Source: Comamonas denitrificans
GTDB taxonomy: Bacteria; Pseudomonadota; Gammaproteobacteria; Burkholderiales; Burkholderiaceae_C
NCBI RefSeq assembly: GCF_017368815.1
Contig: NZ_JAFNME010000002.1
Location: 1-64,000, forward strand
DNA: 64,000 bases
Direction of reading: 5' to 3'
A program made the translations under genes and the position numbers. Below are positions 36,691 through 47,975 of this stretch, piece by piece. The notes beneath the pieces were generated by a model. It did no database searches, was not told the DNA's origin, and saw only the letters and a list, made by a program, of their open reading frames with translations. Each line of letters opens with the position of its first letter. The stretch's first letter is position 1.

Positions 36691-36726
36691 GTTGGAGGCG
36701 GTTATTTTTTCAAAGTGTGCAATGCC

Positions 36727-39412
<2,686 letters not shown>

Positions 39413-39414
39413 TA

Positions 39415-40536
39415 TCAAAGCCGCATGGGCATGACGACGTATTTAAACCGTGCGCTCTCGGGCACGGTGATCAGGGCCGAGCTGTTGCTGTCCAGCAGGT
39501 TGATTTGCACCATCTCCTGGCCCATGTTGGCCAGCACATCAATCAGGTAGCTGACGTTAAAGCCGATGTCGATCTGCGGGCCGTCGTAGGCAATGTCCAG
39601 CTCATCGACGGCCTCTTCCTGCTCGGCGTTGTTGCTGGCCACGCGCAGCACGCCGGGTTGCACCGTCAGGCTCACGCCCTTGAATTTGTCGCTGGTCATG
39701 ATGGCGGTGCGCTGCAAGCTGGCCAGCAGCGCCGCGCGGCCCAGCACGATTTGCTGGTGGTGGTTGGCGGGGATGACGCGCTGGTAATCGGGGAATTTGC
39801 CCTCGACCAGTTTGGTGACAAATTCCATGCCACCAAAGCTGAATTTGGCCTGGTTGTTGGCAAATTGCAGCGTGATGCGCGGCGCGTTGTCGCCGCTGGC
39901 ATCGGACAGCAGGCGTTGCAGCTCTAGGACGGTTTTGCGCGGCAGGATGACTTCTTGCTTGGGCTCGACCTGCACATCCAGCTCGGCGCTGGCCCAGGCC
40001 AGGCGGTGGCCGTCGGTGGCCACCAGGCTCAGGGTGTTGCCCTCGGCCACGAACAAAATGCCGTTCAGGTAGTAGCGAATATCCTGCACCGCCATGGCAA
40101 ACGAGACTTGGTGCATCAGGTCTTTGAGCGTTTTTTGCGGCACGCTGAAGGTGGGGCCAAAGCTGGGGGCCTCTTGCACCAGCGGGAAGTCTGGCGCGGG
40201 CAGCGACTGCAGGGTAAAGCGGCTTTTGCCGCCTTTGAGCAAGATTTTGTCGGCGTTGGCCTCCAGCGTCACCGTCTGGTCGGCGGGCATGGTTTTCAAG
40301 ATGTCCATCAGCTTGCGCGCGCCGATGGTGGTGGCAAAGTCGCCCTCGTCGCCGCCCAGCTCGGCGGTGGTGCGGATTTGAATTTCCAGATCGCTGGTGG
40401 TCAGCTGCACCGCGTTGCCCACCTTGTGCAGCAGCACGTTGGCCAGAATCGGCATGGTGTGGCGCCGCTCGACGATGCCGCAGACAGATTGCAGTACGGC
40501 CAGGACTTTGTCTTGTGTGGTTTTGAAAAGAATCAT
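39415..40536 (-). CDS. dnaN: DNA polymerase III beta sliding clamp
   Basis: A 373-residue clamp with the three-domain DnaN fold. It starts MILFKTTQDKVLAVLQSVCG, contains TMPILANVLLH, ATDGHRLAW and EGKFPDYQRVIP, and ends with YVVMPMRL, the conserved C-terminal sequence near the peptide-binding pocket. It tethers the replicative polymerase to DNA. Start 40536 is 77 bp after the dnaA stop, in the standard order. Confidence 0.97.
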   Translation of the reverse strand: MILFKTTQDKVLAVLQSVCGIVERRHTMPILANVLLHKVGNAVQLTTSDLEIQIRTTAELGGDEGDFATTIGARKLMDILKTMPADQTVTLEANADKILLKGGKSRFTLQSLPAPDFPLVQEAPSFGPTFSVPQKTLKDLMHQVSFAMAVQDIRYYLNGILFVAEGNTLSLVATDGHRLAWASAELDVQVEPKQEVILPRKTVLELQRLLSDASGDNAPRITLQFANNQAKFSFGGMEFVTKLVEGKFPDYQRVIPANHHQQIVLGRAALLASLQRTAIMTSDKFKGVSLTVQPGVLRVASNNAEQEEAVDELDIAYDGPQIDIGFNVSYLIDVLANMGQEMVQINLLDSNSSALITVPESARFKYVVMPMRL

Positions 40537-40612
40537 GTCTGCCTCGATGGGGTCGTCAGATAAAAAGGGGTGATTTTGCCGTGCTCTGCGGGGGCTGCAA
40601 ACCTGGATGGGG

Positions 40613-42031
40613 CTAGCCCTTGAGGGTCTGCTCCAGCACGTGCAGTTGTTGGTTGAGTTCGGTGTTGGTCTGGCGCTCGGCCGAAATCTTTCGCACCGCG
40701 TGCAGCACCGTGGTGTGGTCGCGCCCGCCAAACAGCTCGCCAATTTCAGGCAGGCTTTTTTGCGTCAGCTCTTTGGCCAAATACATGGCAATTTGGCGGG
40801 GCCGGGCAATGCTGGCCGGGCGCTTCTTGCTGTACATGTCGGCCACTTTGATTTTGTAAAAATCGGCCACGGTTTTTTGGATGTTTTCCACGCTGATCTG
40901 GCGGTTTTGAATCGACAGCAAATCGCGCAGCGCCTCGCGGGCCAGCTGGATGGACACTTCCTTTTGGTTAAAGCGCGAGTAGGCCAAAATTTTGCGCAGC
41001 GCCCCTTCCAGCTCGCGCACGTTGGAGCGCACGTTTTTGGCGACAAAAAACGCCACGTCTTCGGGCATTTCTGAGCCTTCGGCGCGCGCCTTATTGATCA
41101 AAATGGCCACGCGCATTTCCAGCTCGGGCGGCTCAATGGCCACCGTCAGCCCCGAGTCAAAGCGCGAGACCAGGCGCTCGTGAATGTCGGCCAGCCCCTT
41201 GGGGTAGGTGTCGCTGGTCATGACGATGTGGCTTTTTTTGGCCAGCAGCGCTTCAAAGGCGTTGAAAAATTCCTCTTGCGTGCGGTCTTTGTTGGCGAAA
41301 AACTGCACATCGTCAATCAGCAGCAAATCCAGCGAGTGGTAGTGGTGCTTGAACTCGTCAAACGTCTTGCGCTGGTAGGCTTTCACCACATCCGAGACAA
41401 ATTGCTCGGCATGGATGTAAAGCACTTTGGCATCGGGTTTGTCCTCAAGCAATTTGTTACCCACAGCATGCATCAAGTGGGTTTTACCCAAGCCCACGCC
41501 ACCATAAATAAACAGCGGGTTGTACAGCTGCCCCGGCGCACCGGCCACATGCAGCGCGGCCGCGCGGGCCATGCGGTTGGCCGTGCCTTCAACCAAGGTT
41601 TCAAAGGTCAAAGCTGGGTTTAAACGGGTGCGAAAAACGGGGGTGGCCGGGGCGGCCTCCTGCGCCGTGGGGGCGTGCGCGGGCCCTGCGCTGGCATGGC
41701 TTGCTGGGGCACCCTGGTCGGCCGCAGCCGCAGGGCGCACATAGGTGCGGGTGACCGATTCACGCTGGGCCACCGCCAATTCCAGGGTCACGCTGTGGCC
41801 GCACAGGGCTTCCAGCAAAGTCACGATGCGCCCGGCGTATTGCGTGCGAATCCAATCGAGTTTGAAGCGGTTGGGCGCGTACACGGTGACCTTGGCGAAG
41901 TCTTCGCTGACGCTGGCCGTCAGTGGCTTGATCCAGGTGTTGTACTGTTGTTCTGGCAGGTCGTGGCTGAGCTGTTCAACACAGGCCAACCACAGCCCCT
42001 GACCCGCGTTGTGCAGGGCATCTTCGGTCAT
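40613..42031 (-). CDS. dnaA: Chromosomal replication initiator protein DnaA
   Basis: A 472-residue AAA+ initiator. Domain I is residues 1-90, domain II is a variable Ala/Pro-rich linker (about 100-140), domain III has [14 protein letters not shown] (Walker A) and LLLIDDVQF (Walker B), and domain IV ends with [15 protein letters not shown], the DnaA-box-binding signature. The start [12 protein letters not shown] at 42031 is chosen; TTG 42037 would add two residues. Divergent from rpmH across oriC. Confidence 0.97.
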   Translation of the reverse strand: MTEDALHNAGQGLWLACVEQLSHDLPEQQYNTWIKPLTASVSEDFAKVTVYAPNRFKLDWIRTQYAGRIVTLLEALCGHSVTLELAVAQRESVTRTYVRPAAAADQGAPASHASAGPAHAPTAQEAAPATPVFRTRLNPALTFETLVEGTANRMARAAALHVAGAPGQLYNPLFIYGGVGLGKTHLMHAVGNKLLEDKPDAKVLYIHAEQFVSDVVKAYQRKTFDEFKHHYHSLDLLLIDDVQFFANKDRTQEEFFNAFEALLAKKSHIVMTSDTYPKGLADIHERLVSRFDSGLTVAIEPPELEMRVAILINKARAEGSEMPEDVAFFVAKNVRSNVRELEGALRKILAYSRFNQKEVSIQLAREALRDLLSIQNRQISVENIQKTVADFYKIKVADMYSKKRPASIARPRQIAMYLAKELTQKSLPEIGELFGGRDHTTVLHAVRKISAERQTNTELNQQLHVLEQTLKG

Positions 42032-42169
42032 TCGCAAGCGCTCGGTATGTGGATAGAAATTGACGGCAAAGGAGGTAGATTGTAGCTTTTCAAATGGTTA
42101 TCCACATGCGCGGCGCATTCTCTAAGGGGGAGATAAGGGGCGCTATTGTGGCCTAAATGCGCAAGGTCA
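42032..42169. other. Probable chromosomal replication origin (oriC) region
   Basis: The dnaA-rpmH gap contains a perfect DnaA box TTATCCACA at 42098-42106 and a near-perfect inverse box TGTGGATAG at 42048-42056, 41 bp apart, with an A/T-richer patch between them. In related beta-proteobacteria oriC lies here. Whether more, weaker boxes and a DUE are present cannot be settled by eye. Confidence 0.75.
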
Positions 42170-42198
42170 TTGCAAGCTGGTCTTAACGCTGTGATAAT
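42170..42198 (+). promoter_or_regulatory. Sigma-70 promoter of rpmH
   Basis: TTGCAA (42170-42175) and GATAAT (42193-42198) are separated by 17 bp and lie 104 bp before the rpmH start. A hairpin CCCTGAATGTGTTCAGGG follows in the leader at about 42210-42227. Confidence 0.7.
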
Positions 42199-42302
42199 CG
42201 CGGGTTTCCCTGAATGTGTTCAGGGCAATCGTCCTTGCGTAGCGCATGGCTTATAGGAAGCTGGCGCCGCCAAAATACTGAACCTTCTCAAGGAACTGCA
42301 CC

Positions 42303-42437
42303 ATGAAACGTACTTACCAACCCTCCAAAATCCGCCGCGCCCGCACCCACGGTTTCCTGGTGCGCATGAAAACCAAAGGTGGCCGTGCCGTGATCAACGC
42401 ACGCCGCGCCAAAGGCCGCAAGCGCCTGGCCGTTTAA
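42303..42437 (+). CDS. rpmH: 50S ribosomal protein L34
   Basis: A 44-residue basic protein, [20 protein letters not shown] through [10 protein letters not shown], diagnostic of L34. AAGGAACTGCACC precedes ATG 42303. It heads the rpmH-rnpA-yidD-yidC-mnmE run that is conserved next to the origin. Confidence 0.98.
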   Translation: MKRTYQPSKIRRARTHGFLVRMKTKGGRAVINARRAKGRKRLAV

Positions 42438-42489
42438 GGCCGCGCTTGGCTGGCCGCTGGCAGTGCACCTGCTTGCCATGGGGCAGGCA

Positions 42490-43020
42490 ATGATGCAAAG
42501 GCTCAAAACCCGGGCGCAGTTTCAGGCGGTGATGGCCGCCGGGGTTTGCGCCCGTACGCCGCATTTTGTGTTGCACCGTTTGGTGCTAGAAACAACGGCA
42601 ACTGCGGCAGAGCCTGCCACCGCATCCCTTTCAGGGCCCGATGTTGCGCTGACCCAGCCAGCATCGCAGGCCCTGTTTGCCGTTGTTGGTGCGCCGTCCA
42701 GGCAAGCACCGGCGCAGCCTTGGCTGGGGCCGCTGGTGCCCAAACGCTGGGCCAAGCGCTCGGTGACGCGGCATTTGCTGCGTCGGCAAATTTATGCTGT
42801 GGCCCAAGATTTTGCGGCCCAGTTGCCGCCTAACGGGGCGTATGTGGTGCGGCTGCGCGCCGCGTTTGACCCCAAGCGCTTTGTCAGCGCCAGCTCGGAG
42901 CCTTTGCGCCAGGCCGTGCGCAGCGAATTGCAGCAACTGTTTGGCTACGCAGTGCGCAAATTGGGTGGCGCTGGCCCTACGGCCGCGGCCAATCTGGCCG
43001 CTCCAGGAGTTTTGGCATGA
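42490..43020 (+). CDS. rnpA: Ribonuclease P protein component
   Basis: About 176 residues, against about 120 in most species. It starts MMQRLKTRAQFQAVMAAG and has the arginine-rich core PKRWAKRSVTRHLLRRQIYA in the RNR position, followed by YVVRLRAAFDPKRF. It binds M1 RNA to process tRNA 5' ends. Extra length comes from an Ala/Pro-rich insertion at roughly residues 35-75, as in relatives, and a C-terminal tail. The start is uncertain (42463, 42478, 42490 or 42493). The stop overlaps yidD (ATGA). Confidence 0.88.
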   Translation: MMQRLKTRAQFQAVMAAGVCARTPHFVLHRLVLETTATAAEPATASLSGPDVALTQPASQALFAVVGAPSRQAPAQPWLGPLVPKRWAKRSVTRHLLRRQIYAVAQDFAAQLPPNGAYVVRLRAAFDPKRFVSASSEPLRQAVRSELQQLFGYAVRKLGGAGPTAAANLAAPGVLA

Positions 43021-43304
43021 TGCAAAAACTGCTCATGGCGCTGGTCAAAGGCTATCGGCTGTTGCTCAGTCCCTGGCTGGGTTCGTCCTGCCGGTTTGAG
43101 CCCACCTGCTCGGCCTACAGTTTGCAAGCCCTGGAGCAATATGGCGCTGCCGTTGGCAGCTACATGACCGTGCACCGCTTGCTGCGTTGCCATCCTTGGT
43201 GCGAGGGCGGGCACGACCCTGTGCCGGCGCAAGCGCCGCGCTTGTTCAGCCGCTTGCTGCGCCCTTCCGCACCTTCCGCCTCCTCTGAAAAGAAGTCCTC
43301 ATGA
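43017..43304 (+). CDS. yidD: Membrane protein insertion efficiency factor YidD
   Basis: A 95-residue protein with the compact YidD signature: LVKGYRLLLSPWLGSSCRFEPTCS-like core (SCRFEPTCSAY), then LLRCHPWCEGGHDPVP. It assists YidC-dependent insertion at the inner membrane. Overlaps rnpA and yidC by ATGA junctions, giving a tightly coupled trio. Confidence 0.95.
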   Translation: MMQKLLMALVKGYRLLLSPWLGSSCRFEPTCSAYSLQALEQYGAAVGSYMTVHRLLRCHPWCEGGHDPVPAQAPRLFSRLLRPSAPSASSEKKSS

Positions 43305-44998
43305 CCGATATTCGCCGCACTATCTTGTGGGTGGTGTTTGCTTTCTCCCTCATCATGTTGTGGGACAAATGGCAAATCCACAATGGCAACCCTGCCACAT
43401 TTTTCCCAGCTGCTTCCCCAGTAACAGCGCAAAATTCAAGCACTAATGGTGCTGAAAATAGCGCCAATGCAACGCCAGCAGCTACTGTAAATACAGCAGT
43501 GGATGCCACGGGTGCTGCTGCCGAAGCGGCCCCCGTGGGCGAAACCGTGGTGATCACCACCGACGTGTTGCGCCTGACCTTGAGCACCGAAGGTGGCACC
43601 GTGGTGCGCACCGAGCTGCTCAACTACAAACAAGATGCCGACCGCAGCCAGCCCGTGGTGCTGCTGGACGAAACGCCCCAGCACAGCTATGTGGCGCAAA
43701 CCGGCCTGATTGGCGGTAACTACCCCACGCACAAGACCGTGATGCAGTTGCAGCCGGGCGAGCGCACCCTGCAAGACGGGCAAGACAGCTTGACCGTGCG
43801 CCTGGAGTCGCCCGAGATGGATGGCGTGAAACTGGTCAAAACCTTGACCTTCAAGCGCGGCGCTTACGATGTGGCGGTGCAGCACGATGTGATCAATACC
43901 GGCAACCAAAGCATCAACCCCCAGCTGTACCTGCAGCTGTTGCGTGACAACCTGCCGATTGATGGCGGCAACGCGTTTTATTCCACCTTCACCGGCCCGG
44001 CCTTCTACAGCGAAGCCGGTAAATACCAAAAAGTGGAATTCAAAGATGTGGACAAAGGCAAGGCCAGCTTTGAAAAGCAGGCCGACAACGGCTATGTGGC
44101 CATGGTGCAGCACTACTTTGCCAGCGCCTGGTTGCTGAACGATGGCATTGAGCGCGAGAACTTTGTGCGCAAAGTCGATGCCAACTTCTACACCGCCGGG
44201 GCCATCACCACCCTGGGCCAAATTGAGCCGGGCCAAAGCAAAACCCTGAACGCCCGTTTCTTCGCCGGCCCGCAGCAAGAAAAAATGCTCGAAACCTTGA
44301 GCCCCGGCCTGGTGCTGGTCAAGGACTATGGCATGTTCACCATTTTGGCCAAGCCGCTGTACTGGCTGCTGGACAAAATCCACAGCGTGCTGGGCAACTG
44401 GGGCTGGTCGATCATTGGCCTGGTGCTGCTCTTGAAAATTGCCTTCTACTGGCTCAACGCCAAGGCCTATGCCAGCATGGCCAAGATGAAGGCGCTCAAC
44501 CCCCGCATCACCGAGATGCGCGAGCGCCTGAAAGACAAACCCCAGCAGATGCAGCAAGAGATGATGCGCATCTACCGCGAGGAAAAGGTCAATCCCCTGG
44601 GCGGCTGCCTGCCCATCATGATCCAGATTCCGGTGTTTATTGCGCTGTACTGGGTGCTGCTTTCCAGCGTGGAAATTCGCCAGGCCCCATGGATTTTGTG
44701 GATCACCGACCTGTCGGCCAAAGACCCGCTGTTCATCCTGCCCATCTTGATGACGCTGTCCTCGCTGCTGCAAACGGCGCTCAACCCCGTGCCGCCTGAC
44801 CCGATGCAGGCCAAGATGATGTGGTTCATGCCGCTGATCTTCAGCTTCATGTTCTTCATGTTCCCGGCGGGCCTGGTGCTGTACTGGCTGACCAACAACG
44901 TGTTGTCGATTGCGCAGCAGTGGGTGATTAACGTGCGCATGGGCGTACCCCCGCAGTTCAACCACCCGTTCAAAAAGCAGCCGGCGGCGGCCAAGTAA
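43301..44998 (+). CDS. yidC: Membrane protein insertase YidC
   Basis: A 565-residue insertase of the Oxa1 family. TM1 near residues 5-20, a large periplasmic beta-sandwich (about 75-340), then five transmembrane helices with GNWGWSIIGLVLLLKIAFYW, KMKALNPRITEMRERLKDKP, NPLGGCLPIMIQIPVFIALYW and the final hairpin MPLIFSFMFFMFPAGLVLYW. A short Asn/Ser/Ala-rich linker (residues about 40-75) has unusual codon use. It works with SecYEG and alone for membrane protein insertion. Confidence 0.97.
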   Translation: MTDIRRTILWVVFAFSLIMLWDKWQIHNGNPATFFPAASPVTAQNSSTNGAENSANATPAATVNTAVDATGAAAEAAPVGETVVITTDVLRLTLSTEGGTVVRTELLNYKQDADRSQPVVLLDETPQHSYVAQTGLIGGNYPTHKTVMQLQPGERTLQDGQDSLTVRLESPEMDGVKLVKTLTFKRGAYDVAVQHDVINTGNQSINPQLYLQLLRDNLPIDGGNAFYSTFTGPAFYSEAGKYQKVEFKDVDKGKASFEKQADNGYVAMVQHYFASAWLLNDGIERENFVRKVDANFYTAGAITTLGQIEPGQSKTLNARFFAGPQQEKMLETLSPGLVLVKDYGMFTILAKPLYWLLDKIHSVLGNWGWSIIGLVLLLKIAFYWLNAKAYASMAKMKALNPRITEMRERLKDKPQQMQQEMMRIYREEKVNPLGGCLPIMIQIPVFIALYWVLLSSVEIRQAPWILWITDLSAKDPLFILPILMTLSSLLQTALNPVPPDPMQAKMMWFMPLIFSFMFFMFPAGLVLYWLTNNVLSIAQQWVINVRMGVPPQFNHPFKKQPAAAK

Positions 44999-45097
44999 GG
45001 CCCAGCCCCTTTCCGCTACAAACAATGGTCGCGCAAGCGGCCATTTTTGTTCTTGCTACCCTCTGGCCCTTGCCCTATTTTTTTGAAAGATTGCCCC

Positions 45098-46513
45098 ATG
45101 CTTGCACGCCGCCACGATCCCATTGTTGCCATCGCCACAGCACCCGGGCGCGGGGCGGTCGGCATTGTGCGCGTCTCGGGCCAGCAGTTGGTCGGCTTTG
45201 TTCGCCAACTGCTTGGGCGCGATTTACAGCCCCGGCAAGCCCATTACCTGCCGTTTAACGATGGCCAGGGCCAGCCCCTGGACCACGGCCTGGCGCTGTT
45301 TTTCCCCGGCCCGCACAGCTACACCGGCGAAGACGTGCTGGAGCTGCAAGCCCACGGCGGCCCGGTCGTGTTGCAGCTGCTGCTGCAGCGCTGCCTGGAA
45401 GTGGCGCAAACGGTGGCCCCCGAGGGCCTGCCCGTGCTGCCCCATCTGCGCCTGGCCGAGCCGGGCGAATTTACCCAACGGGCCTTCTTCAACGACAAAA
45501 TCGACCTGGCCCAGGCCGAGGCCATTGCCGACCTGATCGATGCCAGCACCGCCGTGGCCGCCCGCAGCGCCAGCCGTTCGCTGTCGGGCGCATTCTCGCA
45601 GGAAATCTCCGTGCTGCGCGATGCCCTGATCCACCTGCGTATGCTGGTTGAGGCGACGCTGGATTTCCCCGAAGAAGAGATCGACTTTCTGCAAAAAGCC
45701 GATGCCTGGGGCCAATTGCACACCTTGCAAGGCCAGCTGGCCCAGGTGCTGGCCCGCACCCAGCAAGGGGCGCTGCTGCGCGAAGGCATCAAGGTGGTGA
45801 TTGCCGGGCAGCCCAATGCGGGCAAAAGCTCGCTGCTCAACGCCCTGGCCGGGGCCGAGCTGGCCATCGTCACCCCCATTGCCGGCACCACGCGCGACAA
45901 GGTGCAGGAAACCATCCAGATCAACGGCGTGCCGCTGCACGTGATCGACACGGCCGGCTTGCGCCAGAGCAGCGACGAGGTTGAGCGTATCGGCATTGCC
46001 CGCGCCTGGGAAGAAATCGCCCAGGCCGATGCCGTGCTGTTTTTGCACGATTTAACGCGCAGCAATGCTCCTGAATACGAAGCTGCTGACGCAGACATTG
46101 CAACAGTTTTAGCGCAAAAACTTCCAAAAAACGTTCCAGTGCTGCACATCTGGAATAAAGAAGATATAGCAAACACCGCAACGGCAGTGCCAGAGGCCAC
46201 TGCGGGGCTGCGCCTGTCGGCCAAACACGGCCAGGGGCTGGATGCGCTGCGCCAGCGCCTGCTGGAGATTGCCGGGTGGCAATCGGCCCCTGAAGGCCTG
46301 TACATCGCCCGCGCTCGGCACGTGCAGGCGCTGCAAGCCACGGGCGAGCACTTAGCGCAAGCCCATGCCCTGCTGCAAACCGCGGACCCGGCCCTCGATT
46401 TGCTGGCCGAAGAACTGCGCCTGGCCCAGCACCACCTGGGCGCCATCACGGGCGAATTCACCTCGGATGATTTGCTGGGGGTGATCTTCAGCAGCTTTTG
46501 CATTGGCAAGTGA
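45098..46513 (+). CDS. mnmE: tRNA modification GTPase MnmE
   Basis: A 471-residue GTPase that, with MnmG, builds the wobble-uridine cmnm5 modification. The N-terminal folate-binding domain begins [23 protein letters not shown] motifs are [30 protein letters not shown] and NKED; the C-terminal CIGK motif is present. A stretch of A/T-rich codons occurs around 46060-46200. The start ATG 45098 is family-like; the longer frame from 45047 adds 17 residues. Confidence 0.96.
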   Translation: MLARRHDPIVAIATAPGRGAVGIVRVSGQQLVGFVRQLLGRDLQPRQAHYLPFNDGQGQPLDHGLALFFPGPHSYTGEDVLELQAHGGPVVLQLLLQRCLEVAQTVAPEGLPVLPHLRLAEPGEFTQRAFFNDKIDLAQAEAIADLIDASTAVAARSASRSLSGAFSQEISVLRDALIHLRMLVEATLDFPEEEIDFLQKADAWGQLHTLQGQLAQVLARTQQGALLREGIKVVIAGQPNAGKSSLLNALAGAELAIVTPIAGTTRDKVQETIQINGVPLHVIDTAGLRQSSDEVERIGIARAWEEIAQADAVLFLHDLTRSNAPEYEAADADIATVLAQKLPKNVPVLHIWNKEDIANTATAVPEATAGLRLSAKHGQGLDALRQRLLEIAGWQSAPEGLYIARARHVQALQATGEHLAQAHALLQTADPALDLLAEELRLAQHHLGAITGEFTSDDLLGVIFSSFCIGK

Positions 46514-46645
46514 TGGCACTGTCCGAGCGGGTCTGGCCGGATGGGGCGGCTGGGTAGAAAGACCTTGAAGAAAACGAGCTTGGGTGCTTAAATACTAGGC
46601 ACAGTGCGGCATTCGATGCTGCGCACCACGCCAAGGAGAGGCACG

Positions 46646-47821
46646 ATGTCGGTGATCAATACCAATTACCTGGCCCTGGTTTCCCAGAGCCACCTGCAAA
46701 AATCCCAAAGTGCCCTGGGCACGGCCATTGAGCGCCTGTCCTCGGGGCTGCGCATCAACAGCGCCAAAGACGATGCGGCAGGCTTTGCCATTGCAGAACG
46801 TTTTTTGAGCAATATCCGCGGCCTGAGCCAGGTGGCCCGCGATACCTCGGACGGTGTCTCGCTGGCGCAAACTGCCCAGGGGGCGCTTTCTGCCACCAAC
46901 GACAGCCTGCAGCGCATGCGCGAACTGGCGGTGCAGGCGGGCAACGGCACCTTGAGCAGCGCCGACCGCCAAGCGCTGCAAAAAGAGTTTGACCAGTTGA
47001 GCGGCGAGGTCGATCGGGTGGCCAAAAGCACCGCGTTCAATGGCCAAAAACTGCTTGATGGCAGCTTTAGCGCGGCGACTTTTCAAGTCGGCCCCAGTGC
47101 GGGCGACAACGTGACCGTGGGGGGCATGGCCAACACCCAGGTCGATAGCCTGGGACAAAGCGCTTACGCCAGTGCCCAGGTGGCCGTGGATGCGGCCAAA
47201 AAAGACAGCCTGCAAGCCGACTTGGCCGCTGGCGATGTCACGCTGACCATCACCGGGGCCGATGGCAAAAACTACACCAGCGTCATGCAGCAAGACAGCA
47301 GCTTGAGCGCCGATGAGGCGCTGGGCAAATTCGTCGCCACGGTGAACCAGCGCAGCGCCGACACGGGCGTGACCGCTTTTTTAAGCCAGGACGGCAGCAG
47401 CCTTGAATACCGCGCCAGCGTTGATCCTGGCCAAGACCCGACCAATGTGGCCATTGCCGCCTCGGGCAGCAACGGCTTTGCTGCAAGCGGTCAGGCCCAG
47501 CAAACCCAGGGCCTGCGCGGCATTGATTTAAGCAGCCAAGCCGGGGCGTGGGAGGGCTTGCAGCGCATTGACAGCGCGATCGACACCGTGAGCCGCTCCC
47601 GTGCGACGTTGGGGACGGTGCAAAATCGCTTTGAAAGCGCCATTGCCAACATCAGCATTCAAAACGAAAACGCCGTGCAGTCCCGTGGGCGGATGGTGGA
47701 TGCCAACTTTGCCAAAGAAATCTCCAACCAAAGCCGCGCCATGATCTTGCAGGAGATGGGTTTTGCCATGCAGGCCCAGGCCAACCAGTCCAGCCGCTGG
47801 ACGCTGGCCCTGCTGCGCTAG
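46646..47821 (+). CDS. fliC: Flagellin
   Basis: A 391-residue flagellin. N-terminal D0/D1: MSVINTNYLALVSQSHLQKS, RLSSGLRINSAKDDAAGFAI and AQTAQGALSATNDSLQRMREL. The variable D2 spans about 150-310. The C-terminal D1/D0 reads LGTVQNRFESAIANISIQNEN and ends QANQSSRWTLALLR, where most flagellins have a leucine-rich QVLSLL-type end. AAGGAGAGG precedes ATG 46646. TAAATACT-N11-GGCATTCG (46588-46614) has the spacing of a sigma-28 promoter but a poor -10. No other flagellar genes adjoin. Confidence 0.92.
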   Translation: MSVINTNYLALVSQSHLQKSQSALGTAIERLSSGLRINSAKDDAAGFAIAERFLSNIRGLSQVARDTSDGVSLAQTAQGALSATNDSLQRMRELAVQAGNGTLSSADRQALQKEFDQLSGEVDRVAKSTAFNGQKLLDGSFSAATFQVGPSAGDNVTVGGMANTQVDSLGQSAYASAQVAVDAAKKDSLQADLAAGDVTLTITGADGKNYTSVMQQDSSLSADEALGKFVATVNQRSADTGVTAFLSQDGSSLEYRASVDPGQDPTNVAIAASGSNGFAASGQAQQTQGLRGIDLSSQAGAWEGLQRIDSAIDTVSRSRATLGTVQNRFESAIANISIQNENAVQSRGRMVDANFAKEISNQSRAMILQEMGFAMQAQANQSSRWTLALLR

Positions 47822-47867
47822 GCCTTGTGTGGCTGCTTTGGCCACCGCGATTGCAACGCAAAAGTTC

Positions 47868-47898
47868 AAGCAGCTCTGCACCAGAGCTGCTTTTTTAT
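47868..47898 (+). terminator. Intrinsic terminator after fliC
   Basis: AGCAGCTCTG (47869-47878) and CAGAGCTGCT (47882-47891) form a 10-bp stem followed by TTTTTT. Confidence 0.88.
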
Positions 47899-47975
47899 TG
47901 CGGAAAGCCCGCTAGCGGTATTGGGTTGGGGTTTCTAGGATGGCAGCCACATTCAACAATCAGGAGAGTGGCGCT

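Noticed and set aside
43436-45025. 529-codon frame antisense to yidC
   Set aside because: Same shadow effect; YidC motifs are on the plus strand.
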